Assembly: GCA_020638335.1 (NCBI GenBank)
Contig: JACKIT010000003.1
Location: 36,035 to 100,034, forward strand
Source of the DNA: Rhodospirillales bacterium
Lineage (GTDB): Bacteria; Pseudomonadota; Alphaproteobacteria; Micavibrionales; Micavibrionaceae
Direction: 5' to 3'
DNA: 64,000 nucleotides
Below are positions 1-10,807 of the stretch, in pieces; the first letter of the stretch is position 1, and each line of letters opens with the position of its first letter. The position numbers and the translations under genes were made by a program. The notes below the pieces were generated by a model. The model did not search any database, was not told the DNA's origin, and saw only the letters and a program-made list of their open reading frames with translations.

Positions 1-2
1 TT

Positions 3-203
3 ACGGTTGAGAAGATCGACACCGTAGCTATTCGAAAGGCGCTTAAAGACGCCAGGGAGGCCCTGGCTGAAATACGCGATCTTGATCCTGGTTTTGCGTG
101 CTGGTGGATAAGCGCATGCATATCCAGGCGGTTTGTGGGGGATTATTCGAAGCTTTTGCTGAAGGTAGAGTTCAAAGATGTTCCCAAGCTGGAGATTTTG
201 TGA
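3..203 (+). CDS. C-terminal tail of an unrecognised protein (cut by window edge)
   Basis: An open frame runs from the window edge to a TGA at 201-203 and gives 66 residues with no internal stop. The tail is moderately charged and contains a helix-like stretch (KALKDAREALAEIRDL) followed by a Trp/Cys-containing segment. I do not recognise the family. The start lies outside the window. The amino-acid composition looks like real protein, but no motif supports a function. Confidence 0.45.
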   Translation, partial: TVEKIDTVAIRKALKDAREALAEIRDLDPGFACWWISACISRRFVGDYSKLLLKVEFKDVPKLEIL

Positions 204-1273
204 GAACAGGCAAGAAGCGCAAGAGATCTATGCGGCAACATTCAACGCCTGAATGATGAAGCGCGCAGTGAAATCCGGAGTTGTTTACTGCCAAAGCGCT
301 GCAGCAGAAACAGTTTAATCTGCATCCGGCGTGCGGGCCGCAGACTTTGATAAAGCAGCGGTGGCGCAGCGAGAATTGAAGATTTAAACTGATCAGTAAT
401 TTTACCAGCCGCAGGCTTTATGGCGGTCCGCGTTGTTTTGGGGCCGCAGGACCAAGAGGTGCTTGGTGCTTTTTCCCTAAATGCGGGGCGGGAATTAACG
501 CTTGAAGTCTATTGAGGCTGGAGCGCAGGTGCGATTAAGGGCATTGAGATGCCGAGGATACTTCCGGTCCGTTGATCGCGCGCTTTATGACAGGAAGGAA
601 CAGAGAGGAGGTGATTGGAAACGCCACAAGTTCTTTCGGATAGGCCGTGCGCGTAAAGCGCTTATGGAGGAGGTGCATAAAACAGACGACATGACGACGA
701 TGGACAAGATCTGCAGAGAGCATCCGGAATTATTCGCTTTGATGAACGGTTATTCTGGCGAAGGGCGCTGAGCGCGTCGTTCTTTCGGCTGGCGACACCC
801 GCCAGCCTTATCAATATCTCGAGCTTCGCAGGGAATTTGTACGCTTTATGAAGGAGTGGAACGGCAGAGAGCAATCTTTCAGTTTCAAGCAGATCTCCGG
901 TGTATTTGTCTAATGAACAATACAGAGTTGAAATGGGTCAATCAACTGTAGCGAAAATGCGATGGAGGCGCATTGGGTTCGTTCATGAAGAGGGTTTTTC
1001 AAATACGCTGATTTTGGGCTCAAAAGAGTTTTTATGGCGTTGGTGCCTGGAAAAAGCCGGATAAAATCGATCAGAAAACCCTGGAAATGCAGGAAAACGG
1101 GCGAGAAATTGGTGGAGATCGTACTGAACATCCGCCTCCTTCAGCACAGCCTGCGCCGGTTTATGATTTGAGCCGTCCTTGAAATAGAGCATAAGCGTAA
1201 TCTAAGCCTTCATTAACGCCTGAATGGCGCTATCATGTTTTTGTGTTGTTTTGTTTTTAAGGATGCAAGTACT
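204..1273. other. Gene-poor, probably degenerate stretch
   Basis: About 1.07 kb without a convincing gene. Short open frames exist, for example a TTG-started one at 502-771 encoding 89 residues with a plausible acidic C-terminal part. None has a clear ribosome binding site, a recognisable motif or consistent codon use, and neighbouring frames are broken by stops. The stretch may be a decayed gene next to the truncated tail at the window start. I see no tRNA, hairpin array or mobile-element end in it. Confidence 0.4.
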
Positions 1274-2062
1274 ATGTCTAATGCTTCTGCGCCGGATTCC
1301 GAATCTGATCCCGAAAATCAATTGACCAGTGAGCGTTTTGATGAGCTTAAAGAGGCGCTGGAGGTTTTATATGTCATCGCCAATATTAGTGGCCGTATAC
1401 AATTTGCTCAAAAATGGGAAGCGCCGGCGGCTTACGTTTTGGGAGCAGAGCTGATCCGGTATGATCAAGACGGTACGGATGATCGGGAGCACCGGGCAGA
1501 GCTTGAACGTGAGGCAGAAGAACGGCGACTTTCGCTATTGGAATTTATGGATGCGATTGAAGAAAGAAGTGTTGAAAAAGGCGCTTTGCAGATTGATTTC
1601 GTGCGTGAGAAAGTTGAAAAAATGGGGCGTGATTTGGCGCTATGTGTATATGGCCGTCAGATTGTCGATAAGTTTATAGCGCCGCCGCCTGAGCCTCTTC
1701 AGATCGAAACAGAAGATGAAGCGGTAAAGGATTCTGAAGGTTCGCAGGAAGCAGAAGTTGTTTTAGAATCTTCTGAGATGGCTTCCGATCTCGTTTCTGA
1801 GCCCTTTGACGTGAAACCGATTGACATGAGTCTGCCGGATGAGCGTGTAAGGCCGATTGAAATATCACCGCCTGCTGGTGTGCAGATCTCTGCACCTGCT
1901 TCCGCTCGTGTGCAGGAAACGTCTTTGGCCGGACAGCCTGCTTTGTCGCAAGGGGGGGAATCCGAGCAAAAAGCCGTGTTGATGAAGTTTGTGTCTTCAA
2001 AGGATCAAAAGGAAGAAGATGATTCTTCTGGTTCAGCGCCGCCTTCGGATCAGGCAAGTTAG
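1274..2062 (+). CDS. Hypothetical acidic protein with disordered C-terminal half
   Basis: The predicted protein has 262 residues from ATG 1274, which is preceded by AAGGA about ten bases upstream. An in-frame ATG at 1235 would add 13 residues rich in Phe and Cys and has no good ribosome site, so the inner start is preferred. Residues 20-140 look helical (FDELKEALEVLYVIANISGR; a charged Glu/Arg-rich helix). The last 120 residues are rich in Pro, Ser, Glu and Val and probably disordered. No catalytic motif, signal peptide or membrane segment is visible. It converges with ctaA and overlaps its stop codon by four bases. Function unknown. Confidence 0.6.
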   Translation: MSNASAPDSESDPENQLTSERFDELKEALEVLYVIANISGRIQFAQKWEAPAAYVLGAELIRYDQDGTDDREHRAELEREAEERRLSLLEFMDAIEERSVEKGALQIDFVREKVEKMGRDLALCVYGRQIVDKFIAPPPEPLQIETEDEAVKDSEGSQEAEVVLESSEMASDLVSEPFDVKPIDMSLPDERVRPIEISPPAGVQISAPASARVQETSLAGQPALSQGGESEQKAVLMKFVSSKDQKEEDDSSGSAPPSDQAS

Positions 2063-3093
2063 CAGGCTTGCTTATGAGGCCGTGTCTGGTAGATACAGAT
2101 CAGGACTAGCGCCCATAAGATTACGGCGCCTGCTTGGTGTGCGGTGGCGACATGTAAATGAACGCCTGAGAGAAGAGTGGCTATCCCCAAACATAATTGC
2201 AACAGTGCCATTATTGCGGCGGCATGGAGTGTGCGAAAGCCTTGTTTTTTTGCTATCGCGTGTATCCAGAGGCTTAGAATCATGCCAACAGTAAGGATGG
2301 CTAGCCAGCGGTGGATGAATTGCACGCCGCTGTGATTTTCAAGGATGTTGGGTAGAAGCGTATCATATTTCCAAAAGTCCGGTGGAATCCATCCGCCGCC
2401 CATTTTCGGGAAAGTCTCATTGTATATTAGCCCGGCGTCGAGTCCGGCGGTGAATGCACCCCAAAGGACGGTGATAGCGATGAAAGCCAGTGTAATCCAA
2501 CTATGAATGTTGAGCGCGCGGCTGGCGTGGCGGCGAGTTTTTAGTGTGAGTGACAAGCCGACCCAGAGCAGGCAGGAGAAAATGATGAATGCCAGCCCGA
2601 GATGCGAGGCGAGGCGATAGTGGCTGACGGCGGGCTGATCGACCAGACCGCTTTTAACCATGTACCAGCCCATAAAACCCTGCGCGCCGCCCAAGGCGAG
2701 TAGCCCAAGAAGTTTCAGGTGATAGCCAAGGGGGATCATTCTACGCAGCCAGAAAAAAACAAACGGCAGGGCAAAAACGAGTCCGATTGCCCGGCCCCAG
2801 AGGCGGTGAAACCATTCCCAAAAAAAGATGGCTTTGAAGTCGTCAATTTCCATCCAGGTATTTTTCTTTTCGTATTCCGGGCTTTCCTGGTAGAGCGTAA
2901 AAACACGCTCCCACTCGGCGTCATTCAAGGGAGGCAGCGCGCCCATTAAGGGGCGCCATTCGACCATTGAGAGGCCGGATTCGCTGAGGCGCGTAATTGC
3001 GCCGATGATGATCATCGCGAAGACCATGAAGGCGCAGGAATAAAGCCAGACGGCGATGAGTTTATTGTGTTGGTATGTATTTGCGGTTGGCAT
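2059..3093 (-). CDS. ctaA: Heme A synthase (COX15/CtaA)
   Basis: A 344-residue polytopic inner-membrane protein that converts heme O to heme A for aa3-type cytochrome oxidases. The sequence shows about eight hydrophobic segments. The family hallmarks are GAITRLSESGLSMVEW near residue 30, WEWFHRLWGRAIG near residue 93, a His in the VSHYRLASHLG helix and the late FIHRWLAILT helix, giving the paired conserved His residues that bind heme. Length matches the alphaproteobacterial type without the Cys loop. The oxidase it serves (aa3) is not in this window, since the cbb3 enzyme encoded later uses no heme A. Start ATG 3093 is preceded by GGAAAAGAG. Confidence 0.95.
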   Translation of the reverse strand: MPTANTYQHNKLIAVWLYSCAFMVFAMIIIGAITRLSESGLSMVEWRPLMGALPPLNDAEWERVFTLYQESPEYEKKNTWMEIDDFKAIFFWEWFHRLWGRAIGLVFALPFVFFWLRRMIPLGYHLKLLGLLALGGAQGFMGWYMVKSGLVDQPAVSHYRLASHLGLAFIIFSCLLWVGLSLTLKTRRHASRALNIHSWITLAFIAITVLWGAFTAGLDAGLIYNETFPKMGGGWIPPDFWKYDTLLPNILENHSGVQFIHRWLAILTVGMILSLWIHAIAKKQGFRTLHAAAIMALLQLCLGIATLLSGVHLHVATAHQAGAVILWALVLICIYQTRPHKQAC

Positions 3094-3195
3094 TTTAAAA
3101 ACTCTTTTCCTAATATTTCAGCGCTTTTACAAAAATGACAATTGTGTATGATCTTGGTTTACACTATCCGGGTGAATATAAAGAGAAAAAACGTT

Positions 3196-3996
3196 GTGGC
3201 CAGTTTTGATTTTGTAGAGAGTACATCGAGGGCGTATCGCTTTGTTTGGGACAGACGGGTGGATGTGGTGCGTTTTTCAGCGATGGTGCTGGTTCTTAAA
3301 ATTCTCTTTTTTGTTGGTTTTGTTGCGTTTGATATACAGAAAGAAGCCTTGCGTCAGGGGCTTTTGCTTTTACCGATATTTTTTATGGAAGGCTGGGTCA
3401 TTGCGACGCTGGTTATTATGGCTTTGCATGCGTATGAGGCTCAGAGTAAAGTACGGCGTTCCATTTTGCCGCCCGCGGAGGATACGGCGCGTAATATTAA
3501 AGCTTCGATGATTGTGTATGTATTGATCAAGCTGATGTTGTCTTTCGTTGTCGGTTCGGCGTATGAGGGGCAGCAGGTTATTCCGGATGCGCCGCCGCCT
3601 GAGCCGAATCTGCAGACATTTGTGTTGGCAGTGGTGATGATTGCATTTTTGATCTGGGCGTTTCGGTTTTTGTGGATTTATATTCCGGTTGTAATGGGTC
3701 AATCTGTGCGTACCTACTTGATTCGTTTCCGGGCGTATTCGGACTCATTTCCTTTGCTGGGTGTTTGGGTTTTGTGTTTTGTGCCGGTGATATTGTTTAT
3801 GATTTTGATCAGTGAATTTTACGGTATGATTATGGGGGGGCTGGGCGTTGGTGATAGCTCGATAGTGTTTGAAACCGGCATGGCTGTTATTCAGGCTTTT
3901 ATAGATTTTGTATTGTCCCTGGTTTCCAGCCTGGCTGTTGCTTATGGCATGTATTCAGTTTTTAATAATGAGAATAAGAAAACCGATATTTGGTGA
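3196..3996 (+). CDS. Hypothetical multi-pass membrane protein
   Basis: An integral membrane protein of about 266 residues with roughly five or six hydrophobic segments (MVLVLKILFFVGFVAF, LLLLPIFFMEGWVIATLVIM, MIVYVLIKLMLSFVVGSA, FVLAVVMIAFLIWAFRFLWIYIPVV, and two more before the C-terminus). No known transporter or enzyme motif is evident. The start is uncertain. GTG 3196 is preceded by AAAGAG; an in-frame GTG at 3172 and TTG at 3142 also fit. The gene ends ten bases before the ferredoxin gene, so the two are probably cotranscribed. Confidence 0.6.
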   Translation: MASFDFVESTSRAYRFVWDRRVDVVRFSAMVLVLKILFFVGFVAFDIQKEALRQGLLLLPIFFMEGWVIATLVIMALHAYEAQSKVRRSILPPAEDTARNIKASMIVYVLIKLMLSFVVGSAYEGQQVIPDAPPPEPNLQTFVLAVVMIAFLIWAFRFLWIYIPVVMGQSVRTYLIRFRAYSDSFPLLGVWVLCFVPVILFMILISEFYGMIMGGLGVGDSSIVFETGMAVIQAFIDFVLSLVSSLAVAYGMYSVFNNENKKTDIW

Positions 3997-4005
3997 GGGT
4001 GTGAA

Positions 4006-4317
4006 GTGAAAATTTATGTGACTGATCAAGACGGCGAAGAGCATGCGCTGGACGCGATTGAAGGATGGCGGGTGATGGAAATTATTCGTGATCATGGTTT
4101 GCCGATTAAGGCCGAGTGCGGCGGGGCATGTGCATGTGCAACGTGCCATGTTTATGTCGATGAGGCGTGGCTGGGAAAGCTGGCGGCAATGCGCGATGAT
4201 GAGGAAGAGATGCTGGATGAAGCCTTTGACGTGCAGGATAATTCACGCCTGTCGTGCCAGATTATCATGGATGAAAGTCTGGATGGGTTGAAGGTGCGCT
4301 TGGCGCGTTATGATTGA
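4006..4317 (+). CDS. 2Fe-2S ferredoxin, adrenodoxin type
   Basis: A 103-residue soluble electron carrier. The cluster-binding pattern is visible as CGGACACATC (C-x5-C-x2-C) near residues 38-47, with the fourth Cys in LSCQIIMDESLDGL near residue 83, the spacing of vertebrate-type/adrenodoxin ferredoxins rather than plant-type. Alphaproteobacterial homologues (FdxB/FdVI-like) feed electrons to P450s, Fe-S assembly or heme-modifying enzymes. Because ctaA lies close by, a role in heme O hydroxylation is conceivable, but that is inference. The start is GTG 4006, preceded by GAGGGTG. Confidence 0.92.
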   Translation: MKIYVTDQDGEEHALDAIEGWRVMEIIRDHGLPIKAECGGACACATCHVYVDEAWLGKLAAMRDDEEEMLDEAFDVQDNSRLSCQIIMDESLDGLKVRLARYD

Positions 4318-4393
4318 GAGAAAAAGCATGCTTGACATGAGAGTGTTAGATGGTGCATAAGATTTACATATCAATTCGATTAGGGAGTGCGAC

Positions 4394-4858
4394 ATGAGTG
4401 TTTTTAAGGCACAAAAGGGTGCGTTGCCGGGTTTGTTGGGCCTTAGAGAGGCTTTTGAGGCCGAAAATGTTCCTTCTGGATCTGCTGAAGCTCTGGATGA
4501 GGTTGTTCAAGAGCTTTCCAAGGGCGGGGTTTTGAGATTAGGCGCTTTGAAAGGTATGAGCGTTGAGCTTGAGAATGTTGCGCGTGTTGGCGGGAGTGCG
4601 CCGGATCATGGTTTGAATTTTCATTTCTTAGTGCAGGCTGAAGCCAACGGTTCTCGCCATGAAATTGTTCTGGGTGAGGATTGTGTCGACAAAGTCTATC
4701 AGAATTTAAACGGAGTTGAGGGTTTGAGTGGTATTACGGTTGCGAGTTTCAAGGCTGCGGAGATATTGCGGCAGTATTTGAAGGAAGCCGGTCCCCAAAA
4801 TGTTTCTCAAGCCAATGAGATGTTGAAAGTCTTGAAACCGGCGGAGTTAGCGGCTTAA
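4394..4858 (+). CDS. Hypothetical protein, 154 residues
   Basis: ATG 4394 follows GGGAGTG about seven bases upstream. The protein is soluble, acidic, and alternates helical and beta-like stretches (LENVARVGGSAPDHGLNFHFLVQAEA; a C-terminal helical region ending in LKVLKPAELAA). It has no signal peptide, membrane segment or catalytic signature that I recognise. It converges with the Usg gene, whose stop lies two bases after its own. Function unknown. Confidence 0.65.
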   Translation: MSVFKAQKGALPGLLGLREAFEAENVPSGSAEALDEVVQELSKGGVLRLGALKGMSVELENVARVGGSAPDHGLNFHFLVQAEANGSRHEIVLGEDCVDKVYQNLNGVEGLSGITVASFKAAEILRQYLKEAGPQNVSQANEMLKVLKPAELAA

Positions 4859-4859
4859 A

Positions 4860-5123
4860 TTACTGCAACGTGCCGAGCCAGTCGGCATTGCGGTAGTCTG
4901 AAGCGGTGATGATTTCGCGCTTGGCGACATAGACCGAATGCAGCCGCCCTTCGATCTTTTTTTCCCAGAAATCGAGAAACTTAAATAGTTCGGGAAATTG
5001 GGGCACAAGGTCGTATTCCTGCCAGATAAACTCCTGCAGAATTTGCTCATAATCCGGCAGGTGATAGAAAATCTGCGCGGTGGTCAGGCGGTAATTGTCT
5101 AATTGCTTTTTAAAATCAGCCAT
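4860..5123 (-). CDS. Usg family protein
   Basis: An 87-residue protein matching the Usg family, small proteins found almost only in Alphaproteobacteria. Diagnostic stretches are LTTAQIFYHLPDYEQILQEF, WQEYDLVPQFPELFKFLDFW and EGRLHSVYVA. The name comes from a position upstream of other genes; no biochemical function is established. The start ATG 5123 is preceded by an AGGGCAAA-type ribosome site. The family assignment supports the alphaproteobacterial origin of the window. Confidence 0.85.
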   Translation of the reverse strand: MADFKKQLDNYRLTTAQIFYHLPDYEQILQEFIWQEYDLVPQFPELFKFLDFWEKKIEGRLHSVYVAKREIITASDYRNADWLGTLQ

Positions 5124-5253
5124 TTGCCCTCCTTGCTCGTTCTCAGGCGTTTCGAAGTATTCTGTTTCTATAATACCTTATTTTAAGCAAAAAATATTGC
5201 AAAAGCTTTAATTACCAACAGTTTCTATTGGTTTTGTGTTGTATGCAAAAAAA

Positions 5254-5283
5254 CTTGAAATTTTTTCGGGTAGAGCCTATATG
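5254..5283 (+). promoter_or_regulatory. Heat-shock (RpoH-type) promoter of groESL
   Basis: CTTGAAA at 5254-5260 and CCTATATG at 5276-5283 are separated by 15 bases. This resembles the alphaproteobacterial sigma-32 consensus (CTTG..., then a C-rich CCTAT-type -10). It lies about 210 bases upstream of the groES start on the same strand, with a long leader containing a palindromic repeat. I saw no CIRCE inverted repeat (TTAGCACTC-N9-GAGTGCTAA), so control is probably by sigma-32 rather than HrcA. Confidence 0.6.
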
Positions 5284-5396
5284 TGTGATGCTCGTTGCAA
5301 ATATGAGTCTGAATAAGGCTTAGCGGGGCGTTGGAGGGGGTTTTGAACCTGGCTTCACATGAGGCAGATCGAAATCCTGCTTGTTATCAACCATAT

Positions 5397-5466
5397 GTCA
5401 TTTCGAGGCGGTAGCCGAGAAATCTCAAACCAAACGAGGAGATTCCTCACATGCGTTCGGAATGAC
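5397..5466. repeat. Palindromic repeat, GTCATTTCGAG family
   Basis: The segment begins GTCATTTCGAGGCGG and ends with the inverted GCGTTCGGAATGAC, with internal GAGAAATCTC and GAGATTCCTC blocks. Related copies occur at 5795-5866, 17170-17242, 17718-17792, 23807-23908 and 33979-34071. It falls in the groES leader, so it will be transcribed as a hairpin just before the ribosome site. Confidence 0.75.
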
Positions 5467-5490
5467 AGCATTAAAAAGGAGACATACGAA

Positions 5491-5784
5491 ATGGCTAAGT
5501 TTCGTCCTCTACATGATCGCGTTCTTGTCCGCCGCGTTGAAGCGGATACCAAAACGGCTGGCGGGATTATCATCCCTGACACAGCATCTGAAAAGCCTAT
5601 GGAAGGTGAAATCGTTGCTGTTGGCTCTGGCCATGTGAATGACAATGGCGATGTGCGTCCATTGGATGTAAAAGAGGGTGACAATGTCATCTTTTCAAAA
5701 TGGGCTGGCACAGAAGTTACGATTGACGGTGAAGAGCTGATGGTGATGAAAGAGTCTGACATCATCGGTATCATTGCGGCTTAG
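5491..5784 (+). CDS. groES: Co-chaperonin GroES (Hsp10)
   Basis: A 97-residue protein that caps the GroEL folding chamber. It begins [19 protein letters not shown] and carries the mobile-loop region [17 protein letters not shown], then GEIVAVGSG and the C-terminal [12 protein letters not shown], all typical of the family at the normal length. The start at 5491 is chosen because AAAAGGAGA lies just upstream; the frame is open further upstream only through repeat sequence. It heads the groESL operon behind the promoter at 5254-5283. Confidence 0.97.
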   Translation: MAKFRPLHDRVLVRRVEADTKTAGGIIIPDTASEKPMEGEIVAVGSGHVNDNGDVRPLDVKEGDNVIFSKWAGTEVTIDGEELMVMKESDIIGIIAA

Positions 5785-5794
5785 TGTTTAACTT

Positions 5795-7546
<1,752 letters not shown>

Positions 7547-7706
7547 AACTCGGATCTTTTTCCGACTGACTTTGTCAAAAGGCCTTCTGCGGTTCGCATG
7601 TACTTACGTGTACATTTACGATCCTCGAAACGCCTTTGCCTAGCCAGAGAGACAAAATAACTACGCGGGGCAACTCTGCCCTTTTACCTGACGAATTTTA
7701 AAGAAA

Positions 7707-7736
7707 GAGGCCTTCGTAGATGCGGAGGCCTTTTTT
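7707..7736 (+). terminator. Intrinsic terminator after groEL
   Basis: A stem of GAGGCCTTCG and TGCGGAGGCC with one wobble, followed by six T bases. It lies 160 bases past the groEL stop. Because the minus-strand gene ends at 7767, the hairpin may also serve in reverse. The spacer 7547-7706 also holds a short palindrome (ATGTAC at 7598-7603 with GTACAT at 7610-7615). Confidence 0.75.
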
Positions 7737-7766
7737 ATGCTTTGTTTATCAGGGTTTAAAGGAGCT

Positions 7767-9914
7767 TTAGAAGCACCCGGGGCCATCGAAAGCAGAATAT
7801 TGGGGTAGAATTTTTCTGACCCCTCTTCTTTTAAGCCATGGGGTGGTGTCGTCGTTTGCATGTGCAAAGCCTGCGGTAATTGTTGTTACTGCGCCGGTTC
7901 CAGAGCCGCCTCTGTTGTTTGTAAGCGTCTTGGCGTTTCTGTACCGTTGTTCCAGTTCGTTTTTTGCATCATTGACCGCTTGCCACGCCAGTTCAACACG
8001 TTTGCGTTTTGCTTCGGGTTTTTCTTCGGGTTTTTCGTCATTCTTTTTTGCCTCAGTGTAGGCGTCCCACTGCTCTTTGTAGGTTTTAATTGTTTCCCAG
8101 AAAACGTTGAATGCGGAACTTTCGAGATTGATTTCTCCTGTCTCGGGATTAACGTCTTTGCTATCCACGAAGGCTTGCATCAGCTCTACACATTTTCCGT
8201 TTTTAAAGACGGTGTGGTTGGAATCTACAGCGTGCAAAAGTTGCGGCATAATATTTTTAAAATAGTCGGGGCGGTTATTGTGAAGTCGTCTCCATTCAAA
8301 AAAAGGCATTTTGCAGGAGGTGACTACAGTTCCTACATTCGGAAGCTCAACGTCTTTACTGGTTTTTGGCGGGTGTACGCGCGTCACCGTTCCATCCCTC
8401 ATTTCGTGGGTGTTTTCGTAGAAAATGTAGTGTTGTTTGCGCAATTCATCCAATTGGTTTTCTTTGATTAATTCCTCAATTGTGTCCATAAAAGATGAGA
8501 GAATGCGAAGGTGAGGCACTTGGATTCTCTGTTTTTCGGAAAGTTCAATGATGGCGTCGAGTAAAAACTCTCTTTCTGTTTTTGCTTTTCCTTCTGCAAT
8601 GTCTTTATGTGTTGAGGAGCGGTGTATATCTCCCGCGTGTGAAGCGGCGAGAACTGCTCTTCTGTGGTATCTCTGACAGTGTTCGACATAAGCTTCGGGG
8701 CCGCCTCTGTGGAGTGTGACCCCATATCCTGTTTCCGCTACCCGGTATAGTTCTCTTAACGCGTTGTTATAAAGGTTTAGTAAGGTCTGGTTGCTGAAAA
8801 CTTCTGCCTTTGACTTGTCGTAGACGGCGCTCATGATATTCATTATGTTGATGCCGAGTTTATCCAGACTTTGGGCCAGAGGGTCATGCGGTGTGGAGGG
8901 TCTGATGTCACTGCCTTCAAAAATCCGTTCGACGTAAGGATTGGTGTTTGCTGTATATATAGCAGCGGTGTGTAGCAGAGATCTGACATGCACCCTGTGA
9001 GGATTATCGTTTTCTGCCTCGACTGCGAATAAGGCATTGGCGCCGATGATCTTTTCTAGACCGATCTTGTCTTCAAAAGCGTTTAAGTCAGCGAGGACAT
9101 CGCTCTCTGTCAAAGCCTCATGCAGGGTTTGTCTCAGGTTTGTTCGTTCTAGTTTTGGAATAGAAGAGCGTTTTAATCCGTTGGAAATGTCAACAACCAC
9201 GCCATTTTCAGCTAAAAATGGAAGTACGTATTTTCTTGCAAACTCCGGGTTTTTACTGAAGCTTTTGGTTGCCACAATCACGACCTGATTTTCAGGTTCG
9301 GCATCGTTCACACCATCAAAAAGCTTTACGTAGCGGGTGTTTCCGAGTGTTTTTCTATATGCTTCTTCATTTCCGTCTCTTTCCTGCACGTAAAGCGGTA
9401 TGCGCAGGTGATTGGTCAGAAGCGTGTGGATTTCGTCCTGCGTGAAATATTCTTTTTGAGTTTGGGCATTTACGGCGCCAAAAAGTTCGTTGCCGACGGC
9501 GTTACCCATTTTCTTTAATTTATCAGCTAATTTTCCGCGAGAAATAACGCGCTTACCGTCTATAACTTCTGTTAAGTCTTCATCTTGCGCGATATCGGAA
9601 ACTTCAGCAGGCGGGGGGACGTAGCTGCCATTGGCTTCAAACATGGCGTTAATTTCACGGGTTGTTTTTGTAGAGGCCAGCTCAATATATTTCTGTTGTT
9701 TCAGGGCTTGTAGTGTTTCGGAATCGGGACGTGGGACGAGAGACACGCGCGCGCCGTTTTTCGCCAGTTCAAAGGCTGTGAAGACACCAACAGAGCCAGC
9801 GCCAATGATGGCAACGTTCACTTGTCCGTGTCCGTTTGTGCCATTCGCTGCGGCAAAAGCGCTTTTTGCGCCTTCTGGCACTGGAGATGTTTCTGTGTTG
9901 TCGCTTTCGCTCAT
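7767..9914 (-). CDS. Large ketopantoate-reductase-like protein with long C-terminal extension
   Basis: 715 residues. After about 30 polar residues comes a Rossmann nucleotide-binding start (VNVAIIGAGSVGVFTAFELAK, GxGxxG) as in PanE/ApbA 2-dehydropantoate 2-reductases. It is followed by VVIVATKSF, an NGL motif (VVVDISNGLKRSS, near 245), IGANALFAVEAE, and a helical domain with LGINIMNIMSAVYDKSKAEV and LYNNALRELYRVAETGYGV that parallels the family's C-terminal substrate domain. Typical members have about 300 residues. Here roughly 285 extra residues follow, Lys/Glu-rich near 630-650 and without a motif I know. It lies 85 bases behind a regulator on the same strand. Pantoate synthesis is possible, but a different substrate is more likely given the length. 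Confidence 0.6.
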   Translation of the reverse strand: MSESDNTETSPVPEGAKSAFAAANGTNGHGQVNVAIIGAGSVGVFTAFELAKNGARVSLVPRPDSETLQALKQQKYIELASTKTTREINAMFEANGSYVPPPAEVSDIAQDEDLTEVIDGKRVISRGKLADKLKKMGNAVGNELFGAVNAQTQKEYFTQDEIHTLLTNHLRIPLYVQERDGNEEAYRKTLGNTRYVKLFDGVNDAEPENQVVIVATKSFSKNPEFARKYVLPFLAENGVVVDISNGLKRSSIPKLERTNLRQTLHEALTESDVLADLNAFEDKIGLEKIIGANALFAVEAENDNPHRVHVRSLLHTAAIYTANTNPYVERIFEGSDIRPSTPHDPLAQSLDKLGINIMNIMSAVYDKSKAEVFSNQTLLNLYNNALRELYRVAETGYGVTLHRGGPEAYVEHCQRYHRRAVLAASHAGDIHRSSTHKDIAEGKAKTEREFLLDAIIELSEKQRIQVPHLRILSSFMDTIEELIKENQLDELRKQHYIFYENTHEMRDGTVTRVHPPKTSKDVELPNVGTVVTSCKMPFFEWRRLHNNRPDYFKNIMPQLLHAVDSNHTVFKNGKCVELMQAFVDSKDVNPETGEINLESSAFNVFWETIKTYKEQWDAYTEAKKNDEKPEEKPEAKRKRVELAWQAVNDAKNELEQRYRNAKTLTNNRGGSGTGAVTTITAGFAHANDDTTPWLKRRGVRKILPQYSAFDGPGCF

Positions 9915-9999
9915 AATAAATTACTCAGACAATATACGACATTGAATGAAAAACATGAATTCTTCTCTGCCATTATCAATGTTCGTTTTTTTGTGCTCA

Positions 10000-10650
10000 T
10001 TACTCTTTGAGGGATGTTGCAACCTTCTCCCACGCAATGTTAAACAAAATTCGAAAACTTTCTGCGCTAGGGCCATGTTTAACCTCAACGATTTCAACAT
10101 TTTCATTGGCAAAATTCATAAAGCTTACAAAATCGCCATAGACGTAGATTTTTTGGTCTGGCAGCAGATTTTTTGGAAAGAATTTGTATTCTCCGAAGCC
10201 CTTTGCGAGTAGGTCTTTCGTTCCTTCTTCAACGATCAGGCGCATGGTGAAGTTGTCTCGAATAGCTTGCATGCGTTCAGCGTGTTGTTCATACCATTCT
10301 GCGCCAAGCATTGTTTTAAAGTATGGTGTTGCGGCGTTAAAAGTGCAGAGTTCACCGCCAACATCACGCGCAGTGTGATAAACATTATCCAGAAATTCTT
10401 TAAAGCCTTCAGTGCCGCGATATGTTTGTGATTGAATGCTGCGTTTTCTCAGACCCGTGTCGCCGATAAATTCGATATCGGCGTGGTCGAAGGCGTTGCC
10501 AATCTTTTCCAGGGTTTTCGAGTTCGGTTGGTTGGTGCCGTTTTCGATGCGCGCGATGCCGGTTTGCGATAGGCCCGCTTTGTCGGCCAGCTCGTGCTGG
10601 TTCCATCCTAAAAGGGCCCGGGCGGCTCTGATCTGTTCAATCGTCGGCAT
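10000..10650 (-). CDS. HTH (XRE) transcriptional regulator with TrmB-like sensor domain
   Basis: 216 residues. Residues 1-60 are a Cro/C1-type helix-turn-helix (IRAARALLGWNQHELADKAG, LSQTGIARIENGTNQPN). The remaining 150 residues include TYRGTEGFKEFLDNVYHTA and end in KIYVYGDFVSF...VEVKHGPSAESFRILFNIAWE, a layout that resembles the effector domains of TrmB-like and PLD-fold regulators. ATG 10650 is chosen because AGGAAG precedes it; a frame from 10704 has no ribosome site. It is upstream of, and apparently cotranscribed with, the large reductase-like gene, so it probably controls that gene in response to a small molecule (inference). Confidence 0.75.
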   Translation of the reverse strand: MPTIEQIRAARALLGWNQHELADKAGLSQTGIARIENGTNQPNSKTLEKIGNAFDHADIEFIGDTGLRKRSIQSQTYRGTEGFKEFLDNVYHTARDVGGELCTFNAATPYFKTMLGAEWYEQHAERMQAIRDNFTMRLIVEEGTKDLLAKGFGEYKFFPKNLLPDQKIYVYGDFVSFMNFANENVEIVEVKHGPSAESFRILFNIAWEKVATSLKE

Positions 10651-10807
10651 CGTCTTCCTATCCTTAATATGCGGGGTATCCACGCCTAATTTATAATGAT
10701 GCATTGTCTATATATCTCTTTGGAGGGGTTGTCCAGTAGTTTTTTTATATGTAAATCATCTTTTGTTATAAAAAAAATCTTTTTATGCAGTTTTTATAAC
10801 TTTTTTC

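Noticed and set aside
502..771. TTG-started frame of 89 codons in the gene-poor start
   Set aside because: Weak start, mixed composition, no motif; kept only as possible decayed remnant.
5254..5490. CIRCE element ahead of groES
   Set aside because: No TTAGCACTC inverted repeat is present; the promoter pattern fits sigma-32 instead.
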